A stretch of DNA of 64,000 bases from Mallotus nudiflorus (lineage: Eukaryota; Streptophyta; Magnoliopsida; Malpighiales; Euphorbiaceae): positions 1,860,001 to 1,924,000 of the forward strand of contig CANTUR010000044.1 of assembly GCA_947683625.1 (NCBI GenBank). The letters are read 5' to 3'. The notes below the pieces were generated by a model. The model was given only the letters and a program-made list of their open reading frames with translations. It searched no databases and was not told the origin of the DNA. Shown here in pieces: positions 48,005 to 58,675 of the stretch. Within the stretch, counting starts at the first letter, position 1; the number at the start of each line of letters is the position of its first letter. Both the position numbers and the translations under genes were made by a program.

Positions 48005-48150
48005 TCAATTTTCAGTCTAAATTAAACTAGGTTTGAATGTACTAAGCCTTCACTTGATGAATTCACCAAAGTTCTTTTAAGAATAAAAGAAAAGGACTTT
48101 AACCTCTCAAGAATTCAAAATTAATTGATAAAACTTCATTAATTTTAGTA
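48005..48150 (-). repeat. Inverted fragment of LTR D
   Basis: Reverse complement of about 46975-47107: it shares TAAATTAAACTAGGTTTGAA, GCCTTCACTTG and the following AATTCACCAAAG.TCTTTT. Points to a rearrangement or a second, inverted copy reduced to this piece. Confidence 0.75.
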
Positions 48151-48154
48151 TGAA

Positions 48155-48640
48155 TCAAAGTCATCTCCATCTCTTACAAGCAAGTTGGTAGATTCAACTA
48201 CAAGTACAAGCTTGGAGCCGGATGATGAAGAATTCAAGCTAATTAGCTTAATTTCCTATTCTTAAATTAATTAGCTTGAATTGGACAAGTTTGCAAGTTA
48301 TTTTTTCTATTTTGGAGTCAATAAGGAAGATTCAAGAAGATTCTAGAAGATGTGAGAAGATTCAAGGATATTCCAAGTCAAAGTCAATAAGTCAACAAGT
48401 CAAAGTCAAAGTTAAATAGTCAACAAGTCAAAGTCAAGGGTCAATGGTCAACATGTGACATGGCATGCTTCAATGCTTAGTTGTCATTTTGCTTAGTTGT
48501 CATAAGTTGTCATAAGTTATCAATTTTGACTTTTCAAAGATGAGTTGTCATGAGTTGTCCTATTTTGAAGGAAATCTCCTTAATTAAGAATTTTCCTATA
48601 TAGGTATCTTTGAGAATAAGGAATAAAACCTTTTCCTTAA
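48155..48640 (+). repeat. Gypsy LTR fragment (family A)
   Basis: Matches 29500-29960 of the family A LTR, starting in the polyprotein tail (AGCAAGTTGGTAGATTCAAC) and ending abruptly in an A-rich tract near 48645. Confidence 0.8.
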
Positions 48641-49207
48641 AAAAATCAAAAAAAAAAAAATCCAATTATTGTGTTTAAAGCAAAAGGGTTCAAAATCTAT
48701 CAACCCTTAATTGATTTAGTTTGTTCAATTTTCACATTTATTGAAAAAAATTGTTACTTTGTTTTTAATTTAGAATTGTGTTGTTGGTTGTGTTTGTGGG
48801 TTTAGAACTCAGATTTGACTTATGTTGTTAATTTTCATTGTGTACGATTTCTTGGCTTTTAAAAATTGGGTTTTGTTCTTGATTTTGAGCAGAGTTTTGT
48901 TCATTTACTTATTTTCTTATTTATTTGATTCATGAATAGTAACTTTGAATTTTAAGTTTAATTTGATTTTTATGATTGTGGTGTTGAGTTGATTGAGCAA
49001 TTCTTGCATAATTTGCATTAGTTTTATTATAACTGAGATTTGGGGAATTTGAGTGGTAAAAGGCGAGTGGTGATCTCATAAGAGGGTAAAAGCCTTATTG
49101 AGTGAAACACGAGTGTGAGTACCATTTAAATTGAGTGAAACACTAAGGAGTGTTTTGTGAGATTTTTTTTTATCGCTACTAATAATTTCTTATAGGAAAA
49201 ATTAAAG

Positions 49208-50838
49208 CAATGGCTTAAGAAGCTGAAAAAGGAATGTCTAATCAGAAGATGTACATGAAATCCATGACCCAATTGTTTGAGAAGTTGAGACTAGATTTGG
49301 CAAATCAAATTGGAGACTTGGCAGACCGAATAAATAAGATGCAGTCAAGTCATCATGGAGATGCTACTACAACCAATACTAGAACCCATGGGAGACATGA
49401 ATAAGAGGATAAGAACAAACATCCAATTCAGGCAGAAATAGGCATACAAGAGTTGATAACAACTTAAGAAGCATCAAGATGAAAATTCCAAGCTTTCAAG
49501 GCAATAGTGATGCCGAAGCCTATTTGGAATAGGAGAAAAAGGTGGAGTTCATCTTTGAGTGCCATTAATACTTAGAAGAAAAGAAGGTGAAGCTAGCTGC
49601 CATAGAGTTTATCAATTATGCACTTGTTTGGTAGGATCAATTGGTGACTAGTAGAAGAAGGAACCATAATTGACCTATTGAGACATGGGAGGATATGAAG
49701 GCAATCATGCATAAGAGGTTTGTTCCTACACACTATTATAGAGAATTGTATAATAAACTTCAAAATCTTGTACAAGGATCTAAAAGTGTAGAGGAGTACC
49801 ATCAACAATGGAGATAGCTATGATTAGAGTAAATATTAATGAAGACTGTGAGGCAACAATGGCGAGGTTTTTGCATCGGTTGAATAGAAACATAGCCAAC
49901 TTAGTGGAATCACATCACTATATTGACATGGATGATATGTTGCACATGGCGACCAAGATTGAGAAGCAATTGAAGTTTAAGAATTCCAAAAGCAATTCAA
50001 CTTCTTCTAGTTCTTATGGAAGTCAAATTAGAAGAATGGAGATAAGAGCTTCACTAAGGCAAAATTTGACAATAATAAAAAAAGGAAACGAAGGGGGGAA
50101 TGCCAAGACCAAACACAAAGGTGAGACTCAAACTAAACAATCTTGTGATGTTCAATGTTTTAAATGTTTAGGTTATGGGCATATCTCTTCTAACTGTCCA
50201 AATAAGCGCACCATGACTATGAGGGGTAGCAAAGTCTTTAGTGAAAGTGATAATGATGAGTGCAATTTAGAGATGCCTAAGCTTAAGGATGCAAGTGATG
50301 ATGAGGCTGTACAAAGTCCATCACATGGTGAATTTCTTATTACAAGTTGAATCATAAATGTGCAAACCAAGATGGAGGATGAGGAACAATGTAAGAACAT
50401 CTTTCACACTAGATTCAAGGTGCAAGATAAAGTATGTTGTATGATCATTGGTGGGAGTAGTTGCACAAATGTAGCTTGTACCATGTTAGTTGAGAAATAG
50501 CATTTATATACCATGAAGCACCTAGGCCTTATACATTGCAATGGTTGAATGATTATGGGAAGATAAAAGTGACTAAACAAGTAAAGATAGCATTTTCCAT
50601 AGGCAAATATGAAGATGAAGTATTGTGTGATGTAGTGCCTATGCAAGGTTGTCATATTCTTTTGGGGCGTCCTTGGCAATATGATAGGAGAGCTAATTAT
50701 AATGGGTTTTCTAATAGATATTATTTTTTAATGAATGATGTACCCATTACCCTTAAACCTTTAACCCCTAAAGAAGTGTATGAGGACAAAAAAGTCCTAA
50801 AGCAAAAAATTGAAGAGTTTGAAAAAAAAGAAAGGTAG
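49208..50838 (+). pseudogene. gag-protease, second family A-like copy
   Basis: Parallel to 24877-26460. Start ATGGCTTAAGAAG has a stop at the third codon. Gag core is shifted and interrupted between 49400 and 49800, then open 49808-50350 (MARFLHRLNRNIANLVESHH; zinc knuckle CFKCLGYGHISSNC at ~50155-50200), stop, and protease region with the Asp of DGG changed to Gly (IIGGSSCTN, ~50445). 50536-50838 continues through LLGRPWQYDRRANYNGFSNR to KKVLKQKIEEFEKKER, keeping the Gln that is a stop in the first copy. Confidence 0.85.
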
Positions 50839-51069
50839 AAGATTAGTAACCTTAAACCCTTTTTATATCAACCAACTAAAACCTTAGGTACATAAAACCT
50901 AAGACCAAACCTAAGGTTTTAGTTAGTCTTATTAATTAGATTTTATACCTTAAGTTTGATTTGATCAATTTGTAACGAAGGGTCTTAGGTTTGATATACC
51001 TAAGGTTTTAGTTGGTTGATACAAAAAGGGTTTAAGGTTATTAATTTCTACCTTTCATTTTTTTTTTCA
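50821..51069. repeat. Long inverted repeat (hairpin) at the end of the gag-protease ORF
   Basis: Arms 50821-50906 and 50981-51069 pair almost completely: AGAAAGGTAGAA, GTAACCTTAAACCCTTTTT, TCAACCAACTAAAACCTTAG and AACCTAAGACC each recur as reverse complement in mirrored order. The ~75-base loop contains a further partial CCTAAGGTTTTAGTTAG copy. The hairpin starts within the last codons of the frame. Confidence 0.9.
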
Positions 51070-51262
51070 ATTTTTAGGATTTTCAATTTATTTTTTATTT
51101 ATGAGTAAAAAAAATATATATGTCTTGAATTTTTTTTAGTCTATCTAAAATTTCTTTATTTTTTTTCTTATATGGTGTTCTTGAGTCTTTCTTAAATAAA
51201 AAAAAATTCAGTTGCATGGAAGACAAAGATTTGAGGACAAATCTTTTTGAAGAAAGGGAGAA

Positions 51263-52199
51263 TGATGTGATCCTAGTTTTAAAAGAGGAAGAGTTCAAGA
51301 TTTGTTCATGCTTATAAGGCAACTTTCATTCAAGAAAAGAGCAATTCGCATAAATTCGTAATTTGTGTAGCATACTTTAGTATTTTGGTCATAACTCACT
51401 CCATAATACTCGGATTGAGATGATTTAAGAGGCTATTGAAAGCTAAGAAAGAGATCTAAAATTTGATGATGACATCTAGAGTTAATTTGGTTTTATAACT
51501 GAGATAAAATTATGAAAGATTATCATATCGTGAATAAAACTGGGCAGACTAAATATACATCAGTAAATGGGCTGTATCTCACTCAATATAGATCCAAATG
51601 AAGTAATTCAAGATCTTGATGAAAGATAACAACAAGGGCCATAACGTTTATGGTTTGGGCTTGAGTCAATTCGGCCATCATCATATTGAAAAGTGTGTTA
51701 CAACTTGCTATATAAGTAAATCCAAATTTAACTAGGGCGATATTTTCTTATTTAAGTAGAATTATATTTTCTTATTTAAGAAGGATTTTGTTTTCTTGTT
51801 TAGTTAGGATATTAATTAGGTTTCATTTAGGGTTTCTTTAAGCTTATATAAAGGCCTTTTTTTATGTAACCTAGAGGGTATGCAATCATGGATGCTTAAT
51901 AAAATTTAGAGAGGATTCTCTTTAGTTACTTGGTGTTAACCATGTGACAATTTTTATGACTTATCAATCTATCTTTTAGACAGTAGATTATGGCTTCTTT
52001 TTTAATAAACTTTGTTGCTTGTTTGTTATTGTTCAAAAGGTTAAAGTTTTGATATAACTTTGGTTGTTTGGACTAACTAAACATGAGGTGAAGGTTCTTT
52101 ATGTCTAAATTGGAACTTGATTTGAACTTTCCTTAAGACATGGGTTTGCGTTCATGTTAAACGGGTTCCTAGAGTAGGTCATCTAGTGGGTTCGTATCG
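51263..52199 (+). repeat. 3' LTR, gypsy family C
   Basis: Starts TGATGTGATCC right after AAAGGGAGAA and ends GGGTTCGTATC(G). Same family as the solo LTR at 13305-14394. TATA-like CTTATATAAAGGCC near 51843. Confidence 0.85.
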
Positions 52200-52204
52200 C
52201 TAAC

Positions 52205-53131
52205 TGATATGAACCCTACCTATAACAAGGATAGAACACACATCCAACTTTGAAATCTAGCCCAAGGATCATTAAGGATAGGTTGTGTTGATGGAGCTAA
52301 ACCCCTTGCTTATTAAATTGAAGCAAGATACTTAGCTATTAAAAGATGAAAAACAACACAATTCTAAGTCTAACCTAGAAATTATAATAAAAGGTAGATG
52401 TGAAACAATTTAAGTAAACTTGCAAAGTTTCAAAAGAACAAAGTTTAAGGAAAAACCTTACTTTTTAATATTTCAATGCTTAAATTCATTAGTCATAGGG
52501 TTAGCCCTTATATAGGCATGTAAAAAACCTAATCCTTGAAGGAAAAGGTTTTATTCCTTATTCCCAAATATACCTATATAGGAAAATCCTTAATTAAGAA
52601 GATTTTCTTTAAAATAGGACAACTAATGATAACTCATCTTTATAAAGTCAAAATTGACAACTCATTACAACTCATGACAACTAAGCAAAATGACAACTCA
52701 TGACAACTAAGCATTGAAGCATGCCATGTCACATGTTGACCATTGACCCTTGACTTTGAATTGTTGACTATTTGACTTTGACTTTGACTTGTGGACTTAT
52801 TGACTTTGACTTGGAACATCCTTGAATTTTCTCACATCTTTTAGAATCTTTTTAAATATTTCTTATTGACTCCAAAATAGAAAAACAACTTACAAATTTG
52901 TCCAATTCAAGCTAATTAATTTCAGAATATGAAATTAAGCTAATTAGCTTAAATTCTTCATCATGCGGTTCCAAGCTTGTACTTGTAGTTGAATCCACCA
53001 ACATGCTTGTAATGTGAAAGAAAAATGAATTCAATGCTTGTTTGAACTTCTTTATCCTTGATCTTCTCATTGGTCTTTTATAATGTAAAGGATCACTTAG
53101 TTTGATAGGCTTGCTTAGCTTGGTTGCAACA
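52205..53131 (-). repeat. 3' LTR of a family A gypsy element, inverted
   Basis: Reverse complement of the family A LTR: starts TGATATGAACCC, ends GGTTGCAACA, 927 bases, the same length as 29374-30296. The open piece 53157-52912 is the LTR-encoded polyprotein tail (RSRIKKFKQALN). Confidence 0.87.
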
Positions 53132-53170
53132 TTCCCCCCTTCCTCAAGATGATTCATCCTCGAATCAGCA
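53132..53170 (-). other. Polypurine tract and last internal bases of the inverted element
   Basis: Minus strand reads TGCTGATTCGAGGATGAATC followed by ATCTTGAGGAAGGGGGGAA, as in family A just before its 3' LTR. All other internal sequence is missing. Confidence 0.8.
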
Positions 53171-53984
53171 CGATATGAACCCTACCTAAAACGGAGATAG
53201 AACATGTATCCAACTTTGAATATTAGCCTAAGGTTCATCAAGGATAGGTTGTGTTGATGTAGCTTAAACCCTTGCTTATTAAATTAAAGCAAGATACTTA
53301 GCTATTAAAAGGTGAATAATCACATAATTCTAAGTCTAATCTAACCTAGCAATTGTAATGAAAGGTAGATATGAAACAATTCAATTAAACTTGCAAAGTT
53401 TCAAAAGAACAAAGTTAAGGGAAAATCTCATTTAATTGATTCAAATTGTCAAATAATACATCCCAAATTCATCCAAAATATGTTTAGCCCTTATATAGGC
53501 ATGCAAACAACCTAACCCTTCAAGGAAAAGGTTTTCTTCCTTATTCCTAAAGATGCCTATATAGAAAAATCCTTAATTAAGGAGATTTCCTTCAAAATAG
53601 AATAATTAATGACAACTCATCTTTGAAAAGTCAAAATTGACAACTCATTACAACTCATGACAACTAAGCAAAATGACAACTCATGACAACTAAGCATTGA
53701 AGCATGCCATGTCACATATTGACCATTGACCATTGATTTTGACCTGTTGACTATTTGACTTTGACTTGTTGACTATTTAACTTTGACTTGGAATATCCTT
53801 GAATCTTCTCACATCTTCCAGAATGTCCTTGAATCTTCCTTATTGACTCTAAAATAGGAAAATAATTCAAAATTCATCTATATTAAGCTAATTAATTTCA
53901 AAATAGGAAATTAAGCTAATTAGCTTGAAATCTTCATATTTAGCACCATGCTTGCACTTTTCATCCCTTTCAGGGTTCATATTA
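53171..53984 (-). repeat. LTR of gypsy family B, inverted, abutting the satellite
   Basis: Begins CGATATGAACCC, ends AGGGTTCATATTA. Same subfamily as the LTRs at 55744 and 57896 and different in its inner end from family A. It touches the satellite at 53985 in the middle of a monomer. Confidence 0.82.
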
Positions 53985-55743
53985 GTGTTCCATCATTCTA
54001 AACCCATAAATTGTAATCATTTAATTGAATGCATAAATTGTGCACCATCGCACATTTTTTTATGCATAAAGTGAACTCGTGCAAATTTGAGCACTAATGG
54101 TTTTAATTGTGTTATCCAATGTTCCAATTACATATTTACAATCATAAATGCATGTTCTGGCATTGCAAATTCATAAATCAAATTGATTTAACTGAATGCT
54201 CAGGTTGTGCACATTTGTGCACGTTTGAACATAGAACGGGAATTCATGCCAATTATTGCACTCAGTTTGAAACATATTATCAAATGTTCTAATTATATAT
54301 TTACAATTGTAAATACAACTTCCAGCGTTCTACACTCACAAATTTAATTGAATTCATAATTTGTGCACTTTTGCATATGTTTGAACGAAAAAATTGAACT
54401 CGTGCAAATTTGTGCACAAATAGTTTTAAACATATTATCCAATGTTCCAATTACATATTTACAGTCATAAATATATGTTCCAGCATTTCAAACACATAAA
54501 TCAAATAGATTTAATTGAACTTAAAATGTGAAGTCATACAAATTTGTGCACGATAGGTTTTAAAAAGGTTATCCAATGTTCCAATTGCATATTCAAAAAT
54601 GTAAATATATGTTCCAACCTTCCAAACTCATAAATCAAATTGATTTTATTGAATGCTCAATTTGTGCACAAAAGCGCAAGTTTGAACACAAAAATTTAAC
54701 TAGTGCAAATTTGTGGACGAATGGTTTTAAACATGTTATCCAAAGCTCTAATTACATATTTAAAATTGTAAATACATGTTCCAACATTCTAAACCCATAA
54801 ATTGTATTTATTTAATTGAACACACAAATTGTGCACCATTGCACATGTTTGAACGCATAAAGTGAACTTGTGCAAATTTATGCAAGAATGGTTTTAAACG
54901 TGTTATCTAATGTTTCAATTGAATATTTAAAATGGTAAATATATGTTCCAGCATTCAGAACACATAAATCAAATTGATTTAATTGAATGCTTAATTTGTG
55001 CACATTTGTGTAACTTTAAACTCAAAATGTGAAGTCATACAAATTTGTGCACGATAGGTTTTAAACATGTCATCCAATGTTCCAATCACTTAATTACAAT
55101 TAAAAATACATGTTCCATCATTCTAAACCCATAAATCTTATTTATTTAATTGAATACACAAATTGTGCACCTTTGCGCACGTTTGAATGCATAAAGTGAA
55201 CTCGTGCAAATTTGTGCACGAATGGTTTTTAAACGTTTTATCCAATGTTACAATTACATATTTACAAATGTAAATATAACTTCTAGCATTCTACACTCAC
55301 AAATTTAATTGATTTAATTGAATTCACAATTTGTGCACCGTTGTGCATGTTTGAACACATAAATTGAACTAGAGTAAATTTGTGCACGAATGGTTTTAAA
55401 CATGTTATCCAATGTTCCAATTGCATATTTACAATCATAAATATATGTTCCAACATTACAAACACATAAATCAAATAGATTTAATTGAACTCAAAATGTG
55501 AAGTCGTATAAATTTGTGCACGATAGTTTTTAAACATGTCATCCAATGTTCCAATTACATATATGCAATTGCAAATACATGATCCATCATTCCAAACCCA
55601 TAAATCTTATTCATTTAATTGAATACAAAAATTGTGCACCTTTGCACACGTTTGAATGTAGAAAGTGAACTAGTGCAAATTCGTGCATGAATGGTTTTAA
55701 ACATGTTATCCAATGTTCTAGTTACATATTCTCAAATGTAAAT
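53985..55743. repeat. Satellite array, ~167-bp monomers (left block)
   Basis: Tandem monomers anchored on TTATCCAATGTTC (and TCATCC variants) at about 54112, 54277, 54435, 54569, 54736, 54902, 55070, 55238, 55405, 55539 and 55706. Spacing is mostly 165-168, with two short 134-base monomers and one of 158. Each monomer carries AAATTTGTGCACGA and TTTTAAACATGT. The phase continues across the inserted element into the block at 58676. Confidence 0.95.
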
Positions 55744-56534
55744 TGATAGGAACCCTACCTATAATAGAGATAGAACGTCCATCCAGCTTTGAAATCTTGC
55801 CCAAGGATCATCAAGGATAGGTTGTGTTGATGGAGCTAAACCCCTTGCTTATTAAATTGAAGTAAGATACTTAGCTATTAAAAGATGAACAATCACACAA
55901 TTCTAAGTCTAACCTAGCAATTGTAATGAAAGGTAGATGTGAAACAATTCAAGTAAACTTACAAAGTTTCAAAAGAATAAAGTTAAGGTAAAACCTCACT
56001 TAATTAATCAAAATTGACAAATAGTAAATCTTCCATTCATCCATAATATGTGTAGCCCTTATATAGGCATGTAAACAACCTAACCCTTAAAGGAAAAGGT
56101 TTTCTTCCTTATTTCTAAAGATGCCTATATAGGAAAATCCTTAATTAAGGAGATTTCCTTCAAAATATGATAACTAATGATAGCTCAACTTTGAAAAGTC
56201 AAAATTGACAACTCATTACCATTCATGACAACTAAGCAAAATGACAACTCATGACAACTAAGCATTAAAGCATGCCATGTCACATATTGACTATTGACCT
56301 TTGATTTTGACTTGTTGACTATTTAACTTTGACTTATTGACTTTGACTTGGAATATTCTTGAATATTCTTACATCTTCTAAAATCTTCTAGAATCTTCCT
56401 TATTGACTCCAAAATAAGAAAATAGCTCAGAATTCGTCCATATCAAGCTAATTAATTTCAAAATAGGAAATTAAGCTAATTAGCTTGAATTTTTCATATT
56501 CAGGCACTTTTGATCCCTTTTAGGGTTCATATTA
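55744..56534 (-). repeat. 3' LTR of the family B element
   Basis: Starts TGATAGGAACCC and ends GGGTTCATATTA, followed by TTCCCCCCCCTCTTGAAG, the complement of the polypurine tract. Confidence 0.9.
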
Positions 56535-56579
56535 TTCCCCCCCTCTTGAAGATGATTCACCCTCGAATCATAGCCATCT

Positions 56580-57241
56580 TCTAATGTTGATAAGTTTGCA
56601 AATCATCCAGGGTCAAACAGAAACTTCTTGGTTGAAAATTTTATCTTCATCACTTGTATTGCAACACTTGTTTTATGGATGAAGTATGCCAACATGATAA
56701 ACCTGTTTAAAATAACAAAACTAGGCAATTGGTGAAGAATTTGGTTAGTGATAAAAAAAACATCCTTGTACATAGGTACAAGTATAGGTTGGCTCACATC
56801 ACTCATTTTTGTACAATCATTTATTTTCTTTTCACTCATGACTGGCTTGTTTTCTCTCACAAAGTGTTTCCCATTTTCCTCACTTTTCTCACTCAACTCA
56901 TTTATAGCACTTAGCTTACTTTTTCCTTTTCTCTCAACTTCATAGGTTTCCCTCCCTAAAGCATTCCTTAATGAAGATGGAAACTCTTCACTTTGTTGAT
57001 TAGTGCACATGTCTTCAATAATGGCCTTTGGTGATGAAGTTTTAATTTGGCACTCTTCCTCATTGCCCTTTTTCTCAACTAGTTGCTCAACCAATTCATT
57101 AACTTCAGCACCTTCACTTTCCTTGGATTCACACACCATTATTGTCTCCTCACAAATACTCACTTTCTTTTCATACTCCAAACCTAGTTTAATTACAACC
57201 TTCAAAGAAATAGAAGATTCTAATTGCACTTCTTTCTTCAA
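56580..57241 (-). pseudogene. Spacer-type ORF of the family B element (212 codons)
   Basis: Minus-strand open frame 57241-56603, Glu/Lys/Ser-rich and probably disordered for its first ~140 codons. The stretch SQPILVPMYKDVFFITNQI matches in style and position the segment just before RT in family A (RQPMLILIYKESYLSSKDL, ~26750-26810). The frame therefore corresponds to the gag-pol spacer, fused by a large deletion to sequence near the 3' end. It looks like an unknown gene at first sight, but its place between gag and the polypurine tract argues for retroelement origin. Confidence 0.65.
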
Positions 57242-57493
57242 TCTCTTACCAATCTCACACTTAAGCCCATTGATGAATTTTATAACTTTTCGCCTTTCGA
57301 ATTCACCTACACCACTTGTAATTACAAATAACTTAAACTTTTTAATATAATCATTAACACATCATTCATCACCTTATTTAAGCCTTTGTAATTTAAGACA
57401 AAAATTATCCCTAACTTCAGAAGGAATAAAATGTCTAATCATTAACCTCTTCATTACCTCCCAATTTTTAATCTCACTATGCCTATTCTCTCT

Positions 57494-57775
57494 TTATGAT
57501 GCCATCAAATCTTCCCACCATATAGCAGCATGACCCAAAAATTTACAAGAAGCAAGTTTACTCTTTTTGAAATCGCTTAATTCAAAAGAATCAAATATCT
57601 CCTCCATTTGTTGCATCCATTCCAAATAAACATAAGGATAATCCCCACCAAAAAAACAAGGCAGGTCCATAATAACCACATACAAAGATAATTTAGAAAA
57701 AAATAGAAAAGAAATCCTCACAAAACACTCCCTTACGTGTTTACACTTAAGGATGTGAATACTTTCGTGTTTCAC
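57494..57775 (-). pseudogene. gag fragment of the family B element
   Basis: Frame on the minus strand containing YPYVYLEWMQQMEEIFDSFE and LASCKFLGHAAIWWEDLMAS. These are equivalent to the DAEAYLE...VEFIFECH and LAAVEFTDYALVWWDQLVTS segments of family A gag. The upstream part of the frame is leader sequence. Confidence 0.8.
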
Positions 57776-57895
57776 TCAAAAAAATTTGTTTTTTTTTTTA
57801 AATTTATGAAGAATTAAGAAGAAGAAAAGAATAGATAATACATGAAAATTAAAGGATACATAACCAAACCTTGATGTTTGGTTTTGACACTAAAC

Positions 57896-58675
57896 TGATA
57901 TGAACCCTACTTATAATATAGATAGAACGCGCATCCAACTTTAAAATCTTGCCCAAGGATCATCAAGGATAGGTTGTGTTGATGGAGCTAAACCCCTTGC
58001 TTATTAAATTGAAGCAAGATACTTAGCTATTAAAAGATGAACAATCACACAATTCTAAGTTTAACCTAGCAATTGTAATGAAAGGTATATGTGAAATAAT
58101 TCAAATAAACTTACAACATTTCAAAAGAACAAAGTTAAGGTAAAACCTCACTTAATTAATCAAAATTGACAAATAATACATTTTCCATTCATCCATAATA
58201 TGTGTAGCCCTTATATAGGCATGTAAACAACCTAACACTTGAAGGGAAAGGTTTTCTTCCTTATTCCTAAAGATGCCTATATAGGAAAATCCTTAATTAA
58301 GGTGATTTCCTTCAAACTATGACAATAAATGACAACTCATGAAAACTCATCTTTGAAAAGTCAAAATTGACAACTCATTACAATTCATGACAACTAAGCA
58401 AAATGACAACTCATGACAACTAAGCATTGAAGCATGCCATGTCACATGTTGACCATTGACTTTGACTTGGACTTTGACTTGGACTTGTTGACTTTGACTT
58501 GGAATATTCTTGAATCTTCTCACATCTTCTAGAATCTTCCTTATGTACTCTAAAATAAGAAAATAACTTAGAATTCATTCATATCAAGCTAATTAATTTC
58601 AAAATAGGAAATTAAACTAATTAGCTTGAATTCTTTATATTCAAGCACTTTTGATCCCTTTTAGGGTTCATATTA
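57896..58675 (-). repeat. 5' LTR of the family B element
   Basis: Starts TGATATGAACCC, ends GGGTTCATATTA, followed by the TAAAT duplication and satellite. The base before it opens a decayed primer-binding site (minus strand TTTAGTGTCAAAACCA). Confidence 0.9.

Larger units (their letters stand above)
48641..51262 (+). mobile_element. Pol-less gypsy derivative: leader, gag-protease, hairpin, 3' end
   Basis: Leader 48641-49207, gag-protease 49208-50838 close to family A, a long hairpin at 50821-51069, and a 3' end with polypurine region at 51228-51262 (FEER-coding AGAAAGGGAGAA) before LTR C. RT, RNase H and integrase are absent. The 5' LTR is either the fragment at 48155 or lost. Confidence 0.75.
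55744..58675 (-). mobile_element. Pol-deleted gypsy element (family B) inserted in the satellite
   Basis: LTRs 55744-56534 and 57896-58675 (mid-90s % identical by eye) around only 1361 internal bases. Flanked by identical TAAAT at 55739-55743 and 58676-58680; removing the element restores a normal satellite monomer. Polypurine tract next to the left LTR, decayed primer-binding site next to the right one, so minus orientation. Internal remains are a gag piece and a spacer-type ORF; RT, RNase H and integrase are gone. Confidence 0.93.

Noticed and set aside
56603..57241. 212-codon ORF as a novel host gene
   Set aside because: Located between gag and the polypurine tract of a gypsy element with matching TSDs; its best resemblance is the pre-RT spacer of family A.
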